A stretch of 35,255 bases of DNA, taken from NCBI GenBank assembly GCA_025361705.1, contig JANYJW010000018.1:1-35255 (forward strand), written 5' to 3'. The translations under genes and the position numbers were made by a program. The notes under the pieces are model-generated. The model was not told the DNA's origin. It worked only from the letters and a program-made list of their open reading frames with translations, and made no database searches. Shown piece by piece: positions 8,692 to 17,335 of the stretch (position 1 is its first letter; the number at the start of each line of letters is the position of its first letter). The stretch comes from Gemmatimonas sp. (lineage in GTDB: Bacteria > Gemmatimonadota > Gemmatimonadetes > Gemmatimonadales > Gemmatimonadaceae).

Positions 8692-8753
8692 TCGCGGTGC
8701 TCAGGGGCACCGATACCCGTACTCTCTCGCGGCGCTCAGGGGCGCCGATACCC
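8692..8753. repeat. Two 27-bp direct repeats, each a perfect hairpin, at the end of dnaG
   Basis: Two copies, 8692-8718 and 8727-8753, 35 bases apart, differ at two positions only. Each contains a 5-bp stem with the same 6-base loop TCAGGG: GGTGC...GCACC at 8696-8711 and GGCGC...GCGCC at 8731-8746. Both differences are in the stem and compensate each other. The second copy contains the last codons and stop of dnaG; the first lies in the gap before the zinc-ribbon gene. No U-run follows, so it is not a classical terminator. Confidence 0.75.
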
Positions 8754-10643
8754 TTTCCAACCCGTTGCGCCCATGTGGCGCAGTTCATTGTGCAATCGCT
8801 GCTTCTCGGAAATCAGCCGGTCCTTCTGTTCGCCCTCGGCCAGCGGGGTGAGGCGATCCAACTCGGCCAGCCGGTCGCGCATCGACCGTTCGCGCAGCCG
8901 GCGCAGCGCGCCATCGATACTCACCTGCGGGCTGGCCATGCTGCCCGGGTCGCCCAGCATGTCCTCCGCCAACTGCACCACCCACGGCTCCAGCAGGTCG
9001 GCGAGCCACGTCACCAGCGCCCCGCCCTGCATCGCCGAGTCCGCGTCGAGCAGCGCCTCGTACAGCGCATGATACGCCGGGTCGCGCAGCCCTGCCGGCG
9101 CGCGACCGTGATCGTCATCGTCCGGCAGCCATTCCGGACGGTCCGACTCGTCGTCGCTGAGGCGCCCCACGCCCTCAATCACGGCGTCAGCGAGCGAGCG
9201 GTGCAGCAGCATCACGCGCACCAGGTCGCGCTCCGACGACGCCGCCTCCACCGTGCTCTTGTACGGTCCCACCGGCGCGGACGCCGGCATCGCCTCGCCC
9301 TCGTCGCTGCGCGCGCGCCGCACGGCGGGGCGCGAGGACTGCGCGGACACGCGCGACCTCCGCGATGCCCCCGCGTCCAGCTCGCGCGCCAGCACGCCGC
9401 GGTCCACGCCCGCCGCCTCGGCCGCCCGCGCCAGGTACATCTCGCGCGTCAGCGGATCCTGCGCCGCACGGATGGTGGGCAGCAACGCGTCCAGCGCGCG
9501 CCGCTTGCGTTGCAGATCGGCAAACCAGCCGCCGCGTTCCAGCAGTTGCACCTTGCGGTCAAAGACATCGAGCGCGCCCGCGATCAGCTTCTCAAACGCC
9601 TCGCCGCCATGCGCCCGCACGAATGTGTCGGGGTCGTCGCCGTCGGGCATCGTCACCACGCGCACCGCCACGCCCTGCGCCAGCAGGACATCGGCCGCGC
9701 GGAACGTCGCCTTCTGGCCCGGCCCGTCGCTGTCGTACGCGATGAACACCGTCTTGGCGTTGCGCCGCAGCAACTCGCCTTGGCCCTCGGTGAGCGACGT
9801 CCCCAGCGGCGCCACCACGGCGCCGATGCCGGCCGCGGCGACACGCACCACGTCGAAGTACCCCTCGACCAGAATGGCGCGCTCCTCGCGACGGATCGCG
9901 CCTTTCGCCGCGTGCAGGCCGTACAGCGTCTGCCCCTTGTGAAAGTGGTCGGATTCGCCGCTGTTGAGGTACTTCGGCTCGCCGGGGCCCATCAACCGGC
10001 CGCCGAATCCCACGTGGTGCGACGCCGCGTCGAGGATGGGGAAGATGAGTCGGTCGCGGAAACGCGGACGCGGCTCCTCCTCTTCCTCACGCTTCACCAG
10101 CAGGCCCGCCGCCAGCAGACGATCGTCCTCCCAACCCAGGCCGTGCAGGTACGCGCGCAGCAGCCCCAGCTCGCGCGGCGCAAACCCCACCTCCCACTGC
10201 TCGGCCACCTCGCGCGTGATCGCGCGCGACGCCAGGTACGCGCGCGCCGCTGCCCCGCGCTCGTCGGTCCACAGCATCTCGCGAAACCACTCCGCCGCCG
10301 TGCCGTTGATCTCCCACAATGGCTCGCGCGGGTCGGGCCCTTCGCGCTGCCTGCTGATCTCGCGCACCTCAATGCCGGCCTTCTCGCCCACGTACTTCAC
10401 CGCTTCCACGAACGTGAGGCCCAGCCGCTTCTGCACGAACGTGAAGACGTTGCCTTTCTCGCCACACACGAAGCAGGTGTACCCGCCCTTGGGCATCACC
10501 GAGAAGTTGCTGTTGGTCCCCTGATGGAACGGGCATGGCCCGCGGAACACGGAGCCCACGCGCTTGAGGCGCACGTGTTCGCTGATGATGGCCACGATGT
10601 CGGCCGCGTCGCGCACGCGCTCGACGTCTTCGTCGGGAATCAC
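8736..10643 (-). CDS. dnaG: DNA primase
   Basis: DnaG makes RNA primers at the replication fork. The 635-residue protein has the N-terminal zinc-binding domain (C37-P-F-H40 and C57-F-V-C60), the catalytic core with the TOPRIM block ILVEGYFDVVRVAAAG and AYDSDGPGQKAT, and a C-terminal helicase-binding region. VIPDEDVERVRDAADIVAII is a typical first helix. I chose the GTG at 10643 because it overlaps the mutS2 stop by four bases (GTGA). The last codons lie in one of two duplicated hairpin repeats. The sequence LERGGWFADLQRKRRALDALLP lies in the variable linker part. Confidence 0.96.
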   Translation of the reverse strand: MIPDEDVERVRDAADIVAIISEHVRLKRVGSVFRGPCPFHQGTNSNFSVMPKGGYTCFVCGEKGNVFTFVQKRLGLTFVEAVKYVGEKAGIEVREISRQREGPDPREPLWEINGTAAEWFREMLWTDERGAAARAYLASRAITREVAEQWEVGFAPRELGLLRAYLHGLGWEDDRLLAAGLLVKREEEEEPRPRFRDRLIFPILDAASHHVGFGGRLMGPGEPKYLNSGESDHFHKGQTLYGLHAAKGAIRREERAILVEGYFDVVRVAAAGIGAVVAPLGTSLTEGQGELLRRNAKTVFIAYDSDGPGQKATFRAADVLLAQGVAVRVVTMPDGDDPDTFVRAHGGEAFEKLIAGALDVFDRKVQLLERGGWFADLQRKRRALDALLPTIRAAQDPLTREMYLARAAEAAGVDRGVLARELDAGASRRSRVSAQSSRPAVRRARSDEGEAMPASAPVGPYKSTVEAASSERDLVRVMLLHRSLADAVIEGVGRLSDDESDRPEWLPDDDDHGRAPAGLRDPAYHALYEALLDADSAMQGGALVTWLADLLEPWVVQLAEDMLGDPGSMASPQVSIDGALRRLRERSMRDRLAELDRLTPLAEGEQKDRLISEKQRLHNELRHMGATGWKGYRRP

Positions 10644-13153
10644 GAGAGTTGCACCAGGGTGACGCCCGCGCCGCCTTCGTTCCACGACCCCAGCCGCCAC
10701 GCCTTCACGCGCGGGTCGCCCTTCACCATCTGCCCCACCTTCTCGCGCAGCGCGCCCGTGCCCTTGCCGTGGATGATGCGCAACTCGGCGAGGTCGGCCC
10801 GCAGGGCGCTGTCGATGGCCTGCAACACCGCGTCCTCCACCTCGCCAATCCGCATGCCGCGCACATCCACCTCGTGCTTGGCCTCGGCCTCGGGAATGTC
10901 GCCAATGTACGCCACCGCCGTCTCCCGCTCGCGCAGGTGGCGTGCGGCGAGGCGCGTGAGCGTGTTGGTCGGCACGGTGAGCTTGAGCGCGCCCACCACC
11001 ACCACCGCATCGTGCCCGCGCAGTTCGAGCACGCGCCCTGCCTTGCCGCCGAGCGTCGACACCGCCACCGCGTCGCCCTCCTGCACCGACGCGCGTGCGT
11101 CGCGCGCATCGCGCGCATCGCGCTCGCCCGCCGCGCGGCCATCGCGTGCGCGGCGCTCGGCGTCGGCCTGCGCCTCGGCGCGCTCGCGTGACTCGAGCGC
11201 CTCCAGCGCCTCGCGCTCAAGGCCGGCGCGCTGTTCCAGCGCGCGCCGCGCCGCAGCAGCCGCCGCGTCCACGCCAGCCGCCCCCGCCTCGCGCAGCGCC
11301 GCGATCATCTGCTCCAGGTCGGCGCGCGCGTCCAGGAGATAGCGCCGCGCATCGCGCCGCTGCGCCCGCTCCAACTCGCGCTCCTTGCGCCCGAGCTCCG
11401 CTTCACGCTCCGCCAGCCGACGGCCGCGCTCGTGGACGTCCGCCTCGTCGCCCCGCAGCTGCGCCAGCAGCGCCGCGCTCTCCCGCTCGCGCACCTCCAA
11501 CACCTCCACCAACCGCTGCACATCGCGCTCCACCTGCGGCACGCGCTCCTCAGCGCGCGCAATCACCGCATCCGGCATGTCGAGCCGCCGCGCTATGCTC
11601 AGCCCGTACGACCGGCCGGGCACGCCCTTGATGAGCCGGTACGTCGGCGCCAGCGCCACGGCGTCAAACTGCAGCGACGCGTTGACCACGCCAGAGACTT
11701 CCTGCGCCAGTTCCTTGAGCGCCCCCAGGTGCGTCGTCGCAATGGTCAGCGTGCCGCGCGCCGTGAGCGACTCGAGAATCGCCCCGCCCAGCGCCGCCCC
11801 TTCGAGCGGATCGGTGCCCGAGCCGAGTTCGTCGACGAGCACCAGCGAGTCGGGCGTGGCGTCGCGGACGATTTCGGTGAGGTTCTTCAGGTGCGCGCTG
11901 AACGTCGACAGCGACGCCTCGATGCTCTGCTCATCGCCGATGTCGGCAAAGACGCCATCGAACGCGGCCAGTCGGCTTTCAGGGCCCACCGGCGCGGGGA
12001 TGCCGCTCTGCGCCATGAGTGACAGCAGGGCGAGCGCCTTGAGCAGCACCGTCTTGCCGCCCGTGTTCGGCCCCGAGACCAGCAGGGTGCGCTCGCCGTC
12101 GTGCATCTCCAGGTCAAACGGCACCACCTCGGCGCCGCGGGCAAGCAGCAGCGGATGCCGCCCGTTGCAGATGGCAAATCCGTGTGACGAGGGCCCCAGC
12201 GGCGCCGGCGTGCAGCGCGCGGCCACCGCATACCGCGCTCGCGCCGCCAGCGAATCGAGCGCCACCAGCGCCTCAAGCGATGCGTCCAGCGCCGGGTGAT
12301 GCGGGCGCAGCGCGTCGGTCAGTTCGCGCAGGATGCGCTCGATCTCGCGCTGCTCCTCGATGGCAAGCTCGCGAATGCGGTTCCCCGCCTCGACGGCCGC
12401 CGGCGGCTCGATGAACAGCGTGGCGCCCGTCGCGCTCGTGTCGTGCACGATGCCGCCCGCGCTCCGCGCCCCTTCCCGGCGAATCGGAATCACGTACCGC
12501 CCGTTGCGCACCGTCACCGACCCGTCCGACACCTGATGATGCGGCTCGAGCTTTGCCATGAGCCGCTCGAGCAGGCGCACCAGCTCGCCCTCGGCGCCCG
12601 CCATCTCGCGGCGCAGGCGGCGCAGCGCGGGCGAGGCGTCGTCACGCATCGTGCCGTCGTCATCCAACGCCTTCTCCAACCGCCGCTCCAACTCCGCGTC
12701 GCGCGCCATCACGTCGGCGTACTGCACCAGCAGGGCGAGCGTCACCGCGCTCACGCGGTCGGCGTAGAGCGCGTCGCGCGTGCGCCGCGCCGACCCCAGC
12801 AGCAGTCCCGCCTCGCGCAGCGAGAGTCCGTCGAGCACCGTGCCCGCGATGCGCAGACGCTCCAGCGCTGCGGTCAGATCGGGAATCGGCTCCGACGGCC
12901 AGCCGCCCTCGCCGCCGACGAGCGAGCGCATCGCCTCAACGCGCGCGTGCTCGGCGCGCAGTGCGTCGAGGTCCATGGACGGCATGAGCGCCATCACCCG
13001 CGCTGCCCCCAACGACGAGCGGGCGTGACCCGCCACGACCTCGAGCACGCGCGGGAATTCGAGGACCGTCAGCGCGTGCGGACGAAAAAACCCGACCGGG
13101 CGATCGGAATCGCTCGTTCGGGTTTGTTCGGTTACAGCGATGGGGGGTGTCAC
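10640..13153 (-). CDS. mutS2: Endonuclease MutS2
   Basis: MutS2 is a MutS-like ATPase with a C-terminal nuclease domain; it suppresses homologous recombination or rescues collided ribosomes in different bacteria. Seen: the family N-terminus LTVLEFPRVLEVVAGHA, Walker A GPNTGGKT near residue 360, Walker B LVLVDELGSGTDP, a long arginine/alanine/glutamate coiled coil, and a C-terminal Smr domain (VDVRGMRIGEVEDAV ... RIIHGKGTGALREKV). The start is uncertain. The GTG at 13153 (about 837 residues) is the nearest in-frame start, but it puts a terminator-like hairpin inside codons 10-23, and there is no ATG, GTG or TTG between that hairpin and LEFPRVL. It overlaps dnaG by four bases. Confidence 0.9.
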   Translation of the reverse strand: MTPPIAVTEQTRTSDSDRPVGFFRPHALTVLEFPRVLEVVAGHARSSLGAARVMALMPSMDLDALRAEHARVEAMRSLVGGEGGWPSEPIPDLTAALERLRIAGTVLDGLSLREAGLLLGSARRTRDALYADRVSAVTLALLVQYADVMARDAELERRLEKALDDDGTMRDDASPALRRLRREMAGAEGELVRLLERLMAKLEPHHQVSDGSVTVRNGRYVIPIRREGARSAGGIVHDTSATGATLFIEPPAAVEAGNRIRELAIEEQREIERILRELTDALRPHHPALDASLEALVALDSLAARARYAVAARCTPAPLGPSSHGFAICNGRHPLLLARGAEVVPFDLEMHDGERTLLVSGPNTGGKTVLLKALALLSLMAQSGIPAPVGPESRLAAFDGVFADIGDEQSIEASLSTFSAHLKNLTEIVRDATPDSLVLVDELGSGTDPLEGAALGGAILESLTARGTLTIATTHLGALKELAQEVSGVVNASLQFDAVALAPTYRLIKGVPGRSYGLSIARRLDMPDAVIARAEERVPQVERDVQRLVEVLEVRERESAALLAQLRGDEADVHERGRRLAEREAELGRKERELERAQRRDARRYLLDARADLEQMIAALREAGAAGVDAAAAAARRALEQRAGLEREALEALESRERAEAQADAERRARDGRAAGERDARDARDARASVQEGDAVAVSTLGGKAGRVLELRGHDAVVVVGALKLTVPTNTLTRLAARHLRERETAVAYIGDIPEAEAKHEVDVRGMRIGEVEDAVLQAIDSALRADLAELRIIHGKGTGALREKVGQMVKGDPRVKAWRLGSWNEGGAGVTLVQLS
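13085..13124 (-). terminator. Rho-independent terminator-like hairpin after rpsU, overlapping the mutS2 5' end
   Basis: On the minus strand, AACCCGAACGAGCGAT pairs with ATCGCCCGGTCGGGTT around a TCCG loop (16 bp with two mismatches), followed by a run of six T (two of them in the last stem pairs). It lies 115 bases downstream of the rpsU stop, so it probably ends that transcript. It also falls inside the longest mutS2 reading frame, so read-through or an internal start is needed for mutS2. Confidence 0.7.
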
Positions 13154-13238
13154 TCCGGCCTGCAATGCTCCATGCGAACCACGCGGTGGTACGTGCTGTT
13201 GCCCGACACGCCGCGCGGGGCGTCGTGAATTGCTGGCA

Positions 13239-13427
13239 CTAGCCTGAGCGCGTGCGACGATTCTTGCGCATCGCCGCATTCATCTTGCGCTTGCGGCGTT
13301 CGCTCGGCTTTTCATAGTGACGATGCTTGCGCAGGTCCGAGAGGATTCCGGCCTTTTCGCACTTCTTCTTGAAGCGCTTGAGTGCGCGCTCAAAGTTTTC
13401 ATCGTCATGGATGATGACTTCCGACAA
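13239..13427 (-). CDS. rpsU: 30S ribosomal protein bS21
   Basis: bS21 is a small basic protein of the 30S subunit near the mRNA exit platform. This 62-residue protein has the family pattern: [20 protein letters not shown], then a strongly basic [20 protein letters not shown] tail. The start is TTG at 13427, preceded on the minus strand by GGGGGAGATCG, a strong Shine-Dalgarno at the right distance, which decides this rare start codon. It is the first gene of the long minus-strand run and diverges from the polysaccharide enzyme gene at 13670. Confidence 0.95.
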   Translation of the reverse strand: MSEVIIHDDENFERALKRFKKKCEKAGILSDLRKHRHYEKPSERRKRKMNAAMRKNRRTRSG

Positions 13428-13669
13428 TTACGATCTCCCCCCTTCATGGCGATTGCGCGCCGGCTGGAGCTCTGGATTGTGATAGCCTTTCAAGTTAGGC
13501 CGACGGAGGGGTGGAGGCAAGGGTCCGGGGGTCCGTGCGCGCAAGGAGCGGCCGCCCATCAGGCGCGCCCCGGGGCACACCCCAAGGCCCCGCCCCACTC
13601 CTCCACTCGTGCCCCCTGTTCCAAACCCCCGCACCCCGAACTCACACCCAAGTCAGTACCTTTCAGGAA
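13428..13669. other. Divergent intergenic region rpsU / GH18-NodB-GT2 gene
   Basis: This 242-base gap must hold promoters for both directions. A locally AT-richer patch (about 13474-13498, with TTGTGATAGC and CTTTCAAGTTAG) is the likely core, but I cannot assign confident -35/-10 pairs. The right half is C-rich on the plus strand without recognised structure. The plus-strand gene has only a weak CAGGAA close to its ATG. Confidence 0.4.
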
Positions 13670-16600
13670 ATGTCGCCCGACCAAGATCCCCACGTCTTCA
13701 TCGATCCCTCCGGCAACCGCTGGCGACGCGTGCGTGGTATTGCCATTGTCGTCGGCGTGCTGTCATCGCTCGTCGCGCTCGGCCTGGTGATCAGCATCAT
13801 CATCCCGCCGCTCCTGCCCGCACTGCAGGAAGCGCGGCGGGATGTCGGCGTCACCAGGCGCGCTGGCCTCACCACCTCGCGCTCCGAGCGCGAACGGCTG
13901 AGCGCGCGGCGCCGCCTCGCCGCCGCGCTTGCCTTGCAGCCGGCGCCGCGCGGCGAACGGCCCGATTCGCTGAAGATCGTGGCCAACACCAAAAAGGAAG
14001 CGCGGCGCGCCGACGCGCCTGCCATCGCGCTCAATCCGGTGCGCCCGCGTCTCGTCGTCGGCTTCAACGTCAAGTGGGACGACAACTCGTTCTCGGCGTA
14101 TCGTGCCAACGCCGACAAGCTCGACTGGGTGGTGAGCGAATGGGTCTTCGTGGGCACCGACGGCGACTCCCTGCGCTTCGACGTCGACCCGCGCGTCCTG
14201 CTCGTCAATGCCACGCTCAAGGCCGCCACGCGCCCGCGCATCCTGGCGATGGTCAGCAACTTCGACTCGCGCTCCGGGCTCTTTGCCACCGCCGACCTGC
14301 GCCGCTTGCTCGAGCGCCCCGAGGCGCGCCGCAAGGCCATCCGCCAGCTCGTGTCGGCCGCCGAGCACTACGGACTCGCGGGCATCACCATTGACTTCGA
14401 AGAAGTCCCGGACGACCTGCACCCGCAGTGGATTCTCTTTCTCCACGACTTGCACGCCGCCTTCGCGCCCGTCAACCGGCTCGTGGCCGCCACGCTGGCG
14501 GCATCGGTCGACGCGGCCACCGCGCGCGACGTCGCCGCGCAGTGCGATTACGTCTTCCTGATGCTCTACGACGAGCACTACGGCCGCGGCGACCCGGGCC
14601 CGGTGGCAAGTCAGGCCTGGTACGACGAGCGCGCCGCGACCCTCAGCAAGGCGGTGGGCCCGTCCAAGGCGATCCTCGCCCTCGGCGCCTTCGGCTACGA
14701 CTGGAACGATGCCGGCGGGCGCCTGAACGGCCACGCGATGACGTTTCAGGAAATGATCAGTGCGGTGCGCGCCCGCGGCGCCGTGGTCCGCTTCGACTCG
14801 GTGTCGCTCAATCCGTACGCGTCGTGGAGCGATCCCGACAGCACGAGCCACGTGGCCTGGTTCCTCGACGCGGCCACCGGATGGAACCACCTCGGCACCG
14901 TCGCGCGGCTCAAGGTCGCCGGCGCCGCCCTCTGGCGCCTGGGCGCCGAGGATCCCGCACTCTGGGCCCTGCTCGACCGCGACCCGACACCGCCGTCGCC
15001 AAGAGAGATCGAGTGGATTCCGCCGGGCTATCAGGTGGAGTTCGACGGCAGCGGCGAACTGCTGCGCCTCGAGGTCGCGCCCACCGGTGGCACGCGCACG
15101 GTGCGCATGGACAAGCGCCGCGGGGTCATTGTCGCCGAGTCGCTCACCACGCTGCCGTCGCCGTGGGTCATCCAGCGCTTCGGCGACGCCGAGGGCAAGG
15201 TGGCGCTGACCTTTGATGACGGCCCCGACGGGCGCTGGACGGCCGACATCCTCGACACGCTCAAGAGTCGCGGCGTGCAGGCGACGTTCTTCATTGTCGG
15301 CAAGGACGCCGACGATCGCCCCGGCCTCGTGCGGCGCATCTACCGCGAAGGACACGAGATCGGCAACCACACCTACACGCACCGCAACCTCTCGCTCACC
15401 GCGCCATGGGTGGGGCGCCTGGAACTCGTCGCCACCGAGCGCCTCATCGAGACGATCCTCGGCCGCCGCACCGTGCTCTTCCGTCCACCGTACTTCGGCG
15501 ACGCCGAACCTTCCACCGCCGACGAACTCGAGCCCGTGGAGATGGCCACCAAGCTCGGCTATGTCACGGTGGGCGTGCACATCGACTCCGAAGACTGGCG
15601 CCTGCGCGATCCGGCGATGATCATCGCCGAGACCCTGCGCAAGCGCCGCGACGGCAACAACATTGTCCTGCTGCATGATGGGGGCGGCGACCGCACCGCG
15701 ACCGTGGCCGCCATCGGCCCCATCATCGACTCGCTCAAGGCGCGCGGCGACACCATCGTGCTGGCCTCGGCGCTTGCCGGCGTCACGCGCGACCAGGCCA
15801 TGCCGCCGCTCCCGCGCCGCTCGATGGTGGAGCGCGGCATCGACCTCATCGCGTTCGGCCTCATTGGCGCCATCGACTGGGGGCTCTACTGGCTCTTCTT
15901 CATTGCCGTGGTGCTCGGTGTCGGACGCCTCGTCTTCATTCTCGCGCTCGCCTTCATCCAGCGGTTGCGGCGCATGCCCGTGCCCCACGACGGCTTTGCC
16001 CCGCCGGTCACCGTGGTGGTGCCGGCGTTCAATGAAGGCAAGGTGATTGTCCGCACGGTCACGTCACTGCTCGAGCAGGAATACGCCGGCGTCCTCGACG
16101 TGGTGGTGGTGGACGACGGCTCGCCCGACGACACCTTTGCCGTGGCCAGCGCCGCCTTTGCCGGCCACCCGCGCGTGGCGGTGTACAGCAAGCCCAACGG
16201 CGGCAAGGCGAGCGCGCTCACGTTCGGCATTGCGCGCGCATCGGCCGACATCGTCGTCTGCCTCGACGCCGACACGCAGTTCGAGGTGCAGACCGTGTCC
16301 GAGCTGGTGGCCCCGCTGGCCAACCCCACGGTGGGCGCGGTGGCCGGCAACGCCAAGGTGGGCAATCGGCTCAATCTCGTCACGCGCTGGCAGGCGCTCG
16401 AGTATGTCACGAGCCAGAACCTCGACCGGCGCGCCTTTGCCCTGCTCGACTGCATCACGGTGATCCCGGGGGCCGTGGGCGCGTGGCGCAAGCAGATGGT
16501 GCTCGACGTCGGTGGCTTCAAGGGCGACACGCTGGCCGAGGATCAGGACCTCACCATCGCGGTGCACAAGGCGGGCTGGTCGGTGGCATACGCCGAGCGC

Positions 16601-17122
16601 GCCGTGGCATGGACCGAGGCACCCGACACGTTGCGCGGTCTTGCCCGGCAGCGCTTCCGCTGGTCGTTCGGCACCTTGCAGTGTGCATGGAAGCATCGCG
16701 ACGCCCTGCTCAACCCGCGCTTCGGCACGCTGGGCATGGTGGCGCTTCCCAACACGTGGTTGTTCCAGCTCATCCTGACGGCGCTGTCGCCGCTGGCCGA
16801 CCTGCTCTTTGTGTACGGACTGATTTCCGTATGGATGACATGGGTGTCATTCGGCGAATCGTACGCCATGGTCGACCTGTACCAGATCATGGTGTTCTAC
16901 GCCGTCTTCCTCATCACCGATTGGCTGGGCGCGCTCGTCGCGTTCAAGATGGAACCCGATGAGGAGTTTTCGCTCACGTGGCTCATCGTGCTGCAGCGCT
17001 TCGCCTACCGGCAGGTGATGTACTGGGTGGTGCTGCGCTCCTTCGTGGCCGCCGTGCGCGGGCGCGTCGTTGGGTGGGGAAGCCTGGAACGAAAGGCGAC
17101 GGTGGGAGCTAGCAGAAAGTAG
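13670..17122 (+). CDS. Trifunctional GH18 hydrolase / NodB deacetylase / GT2 synthase membrane protein
   Basis: A 1150-residue protein joining three polysaccharide activities. A transmembrane segment (about residues 22-45) is followed by a GH18-type domain (about 122-445) with GITIDFEE (238-245, D242 and catalytic-type E244). A NodB deacetylase domain follows (about 508-700) with TFDDGP (514-519), HTYTH, RPPYFG, DSEDW and LLHDGGG motifs intact. After further membrane segments comes a GT2 synthase domain (about 779-1010) with VVVPAFNEG, DADTQF, LAEDQDLT and QRFRW (994-998), then C-terminal membrane helices. GT2 enzymes of this type extend beta-linked amino-sugar polymers, and NodB and GH18 domains modify or cut them. 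It probably makes and trims an exported chitin- or PNAG-like polymer; the substrate is an inference. The ATG at 13670 is chosen just before the basic stretch and membrane helix. Confidence 0.9.
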   Translation: MSPDQDPHVFIDPSGNRWRRVRGIAIVVGVLSSLVALGLVISIIIPPLLPALQEARRDVGVTRRAGLTTSRSERERLSARRRLAAALALQPAPRGERPDSLKIVANTKKEARRADAPAIALNPVRPRLVVGFNVKWDDNSFSAYRANADKLDWVVSEWVFVGTDGDSLRFDVDPRVLLVNATLKAATRPRILAMVSNFDSRSGLFATADLRRLLERPEARRKAIRQLVSAAEHYGLAGITIDFEEVPDDLHPQWILFLHDLHAAFAPVNRLVAATLAASVDAATARDVAAQCDYVFLMLYDEHYGRGDPGPVASQAWYDERAATLSKAVGPSKAILALGAFGYDWNDAGGRLNGHAMTFQEMISAVRARGAVVRFDSVSLNPYASWSDPDSTSHVAWFLDAATGWNHLGTVARLKVAGAALWRLGAEDPALWALLDRDPTPPSPREIEWIPPGYQVEFDGSGELLRLEVAPTGGTRTVRMDKRRGVIVAESLTTLPSPWVIQRFGDAEGKVALTFDDGPDGRWTADILDTLKSRGVQATFFIVGKDADDRPGLVRRIYREGHEIGNHTYTHRNLSLTAPWVGRLELVATERLIETILGRRTVLFRPPYFGDAEPSTADELEPVEMATKLGYVTVGVHIDSEDWRLRDPAMIIAETLRKRRDGNNIVLLHDGGGDRTATVAAIGPIIDSLKARGDTIVLASALAGVTRDQAMPPLPRRSMVERGIDLIAFGLIGAIDWGLYWLFFIAVVLGVGRLVFILALAFIQRLRRMPVPHDGFAPPVTVVVPAFNEGKVIVRTVTSLLEQEYAGVLDVVVVDDGSPDDTFAVASAAFAGHPRVAVYSKPNGGKASALTFGIARASADIVVCLDADTQFEVQTVSELVAPLANPTVGAVAGNAKVGNRLNLVTRWQALEYVTSQNLDRRAFALLDCITVIPGAVGAWRKQMVLDVGGFKGDTLAEDQDLTIAVHKAGWSVAYAERAVAWTEAPDTLRGLARQRFRWSFGTLQCAWKHRDALLNPRFGTLGMVALPNTWLFQLILTALSPLADLLFVYGLISVWMTWVSFGESYAMVDLYQIMVFYAVFLITDWLGALVAFKMEPDEEFSLTWLIVLQRFAYRQVMYWVVLRSFVAAVRGRVVGWGSLERKATVGASRK

Positions 17123-17130
17123 ACGGTGCG

Positions 17131-17219
17131 TGGCAGATGACAGATGGCAGATGGCAGATGGCAGATGGCAGATGGCAGATGACAGATGGCAGATGGCAGA
17201 TGGCAGATGGCAGATGGCA
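17131..17219. repeat. 7-bp GGCAGAT tandem satellite
   Basis: About 12-13 units of a heptamer, mostly GGCAGAT with a few GACAGAT variants, fill the gap between the polysaccharide enzyme gene and mprF. The remaining bases to 17335 are ordinary sequence with no gene. Because seven is not a multiple of three, all frames read through it as low-complexity peptides. Related tracts are at 22621-22672 and, inverted, at 30045-30128. Confidence 0.9.
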
Positions 17220-17335
17220 CCACAGCTCGTGCGCGCAGCGCCGCGGGCAGCAGTCGATGCAGGCACTGTGCAGCAGTCCACTTTCATTCCTGAGCCTTTT
17301 ATCACCCATCCACTGAGCACGTTCACAAGCCACCA

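Noticed and set aside
8295..11342. 1015-codon open frame on the plus strand across dnaG and mutS2
   Set aside because: It is antisense to two clearly conserved genes, is low-complexity (Arg/Ser/Ala-rich) and shows no family motif. Long antisense frames are expected at this GC content.
13127..13238. tRNA gene in the gap after rpsU (GTGGTTCGCATGG on the minus strand)
   Set aside because: The T-loop-like string has no matching stems, acceptor arm or anticodon arm.
13763..15988. 741-codon open frame antisense to the GH18-NodB-GT2 gene
   Set aside because: The plus-strand protein has intact catalytic motifs; the antisense product is rich in H, R, E and G with no recognisable domain.
17131..17219. 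CRISPR array
   Set aside because: The units are 7 bp in direct tandem with no spacers, and no cas genes are in the window.
17005..17223. Frame of LPSAICH repeats near the 7-bp satellite
   Set aside because: Translation of tandem repeats; all frames stay open through such a tract.
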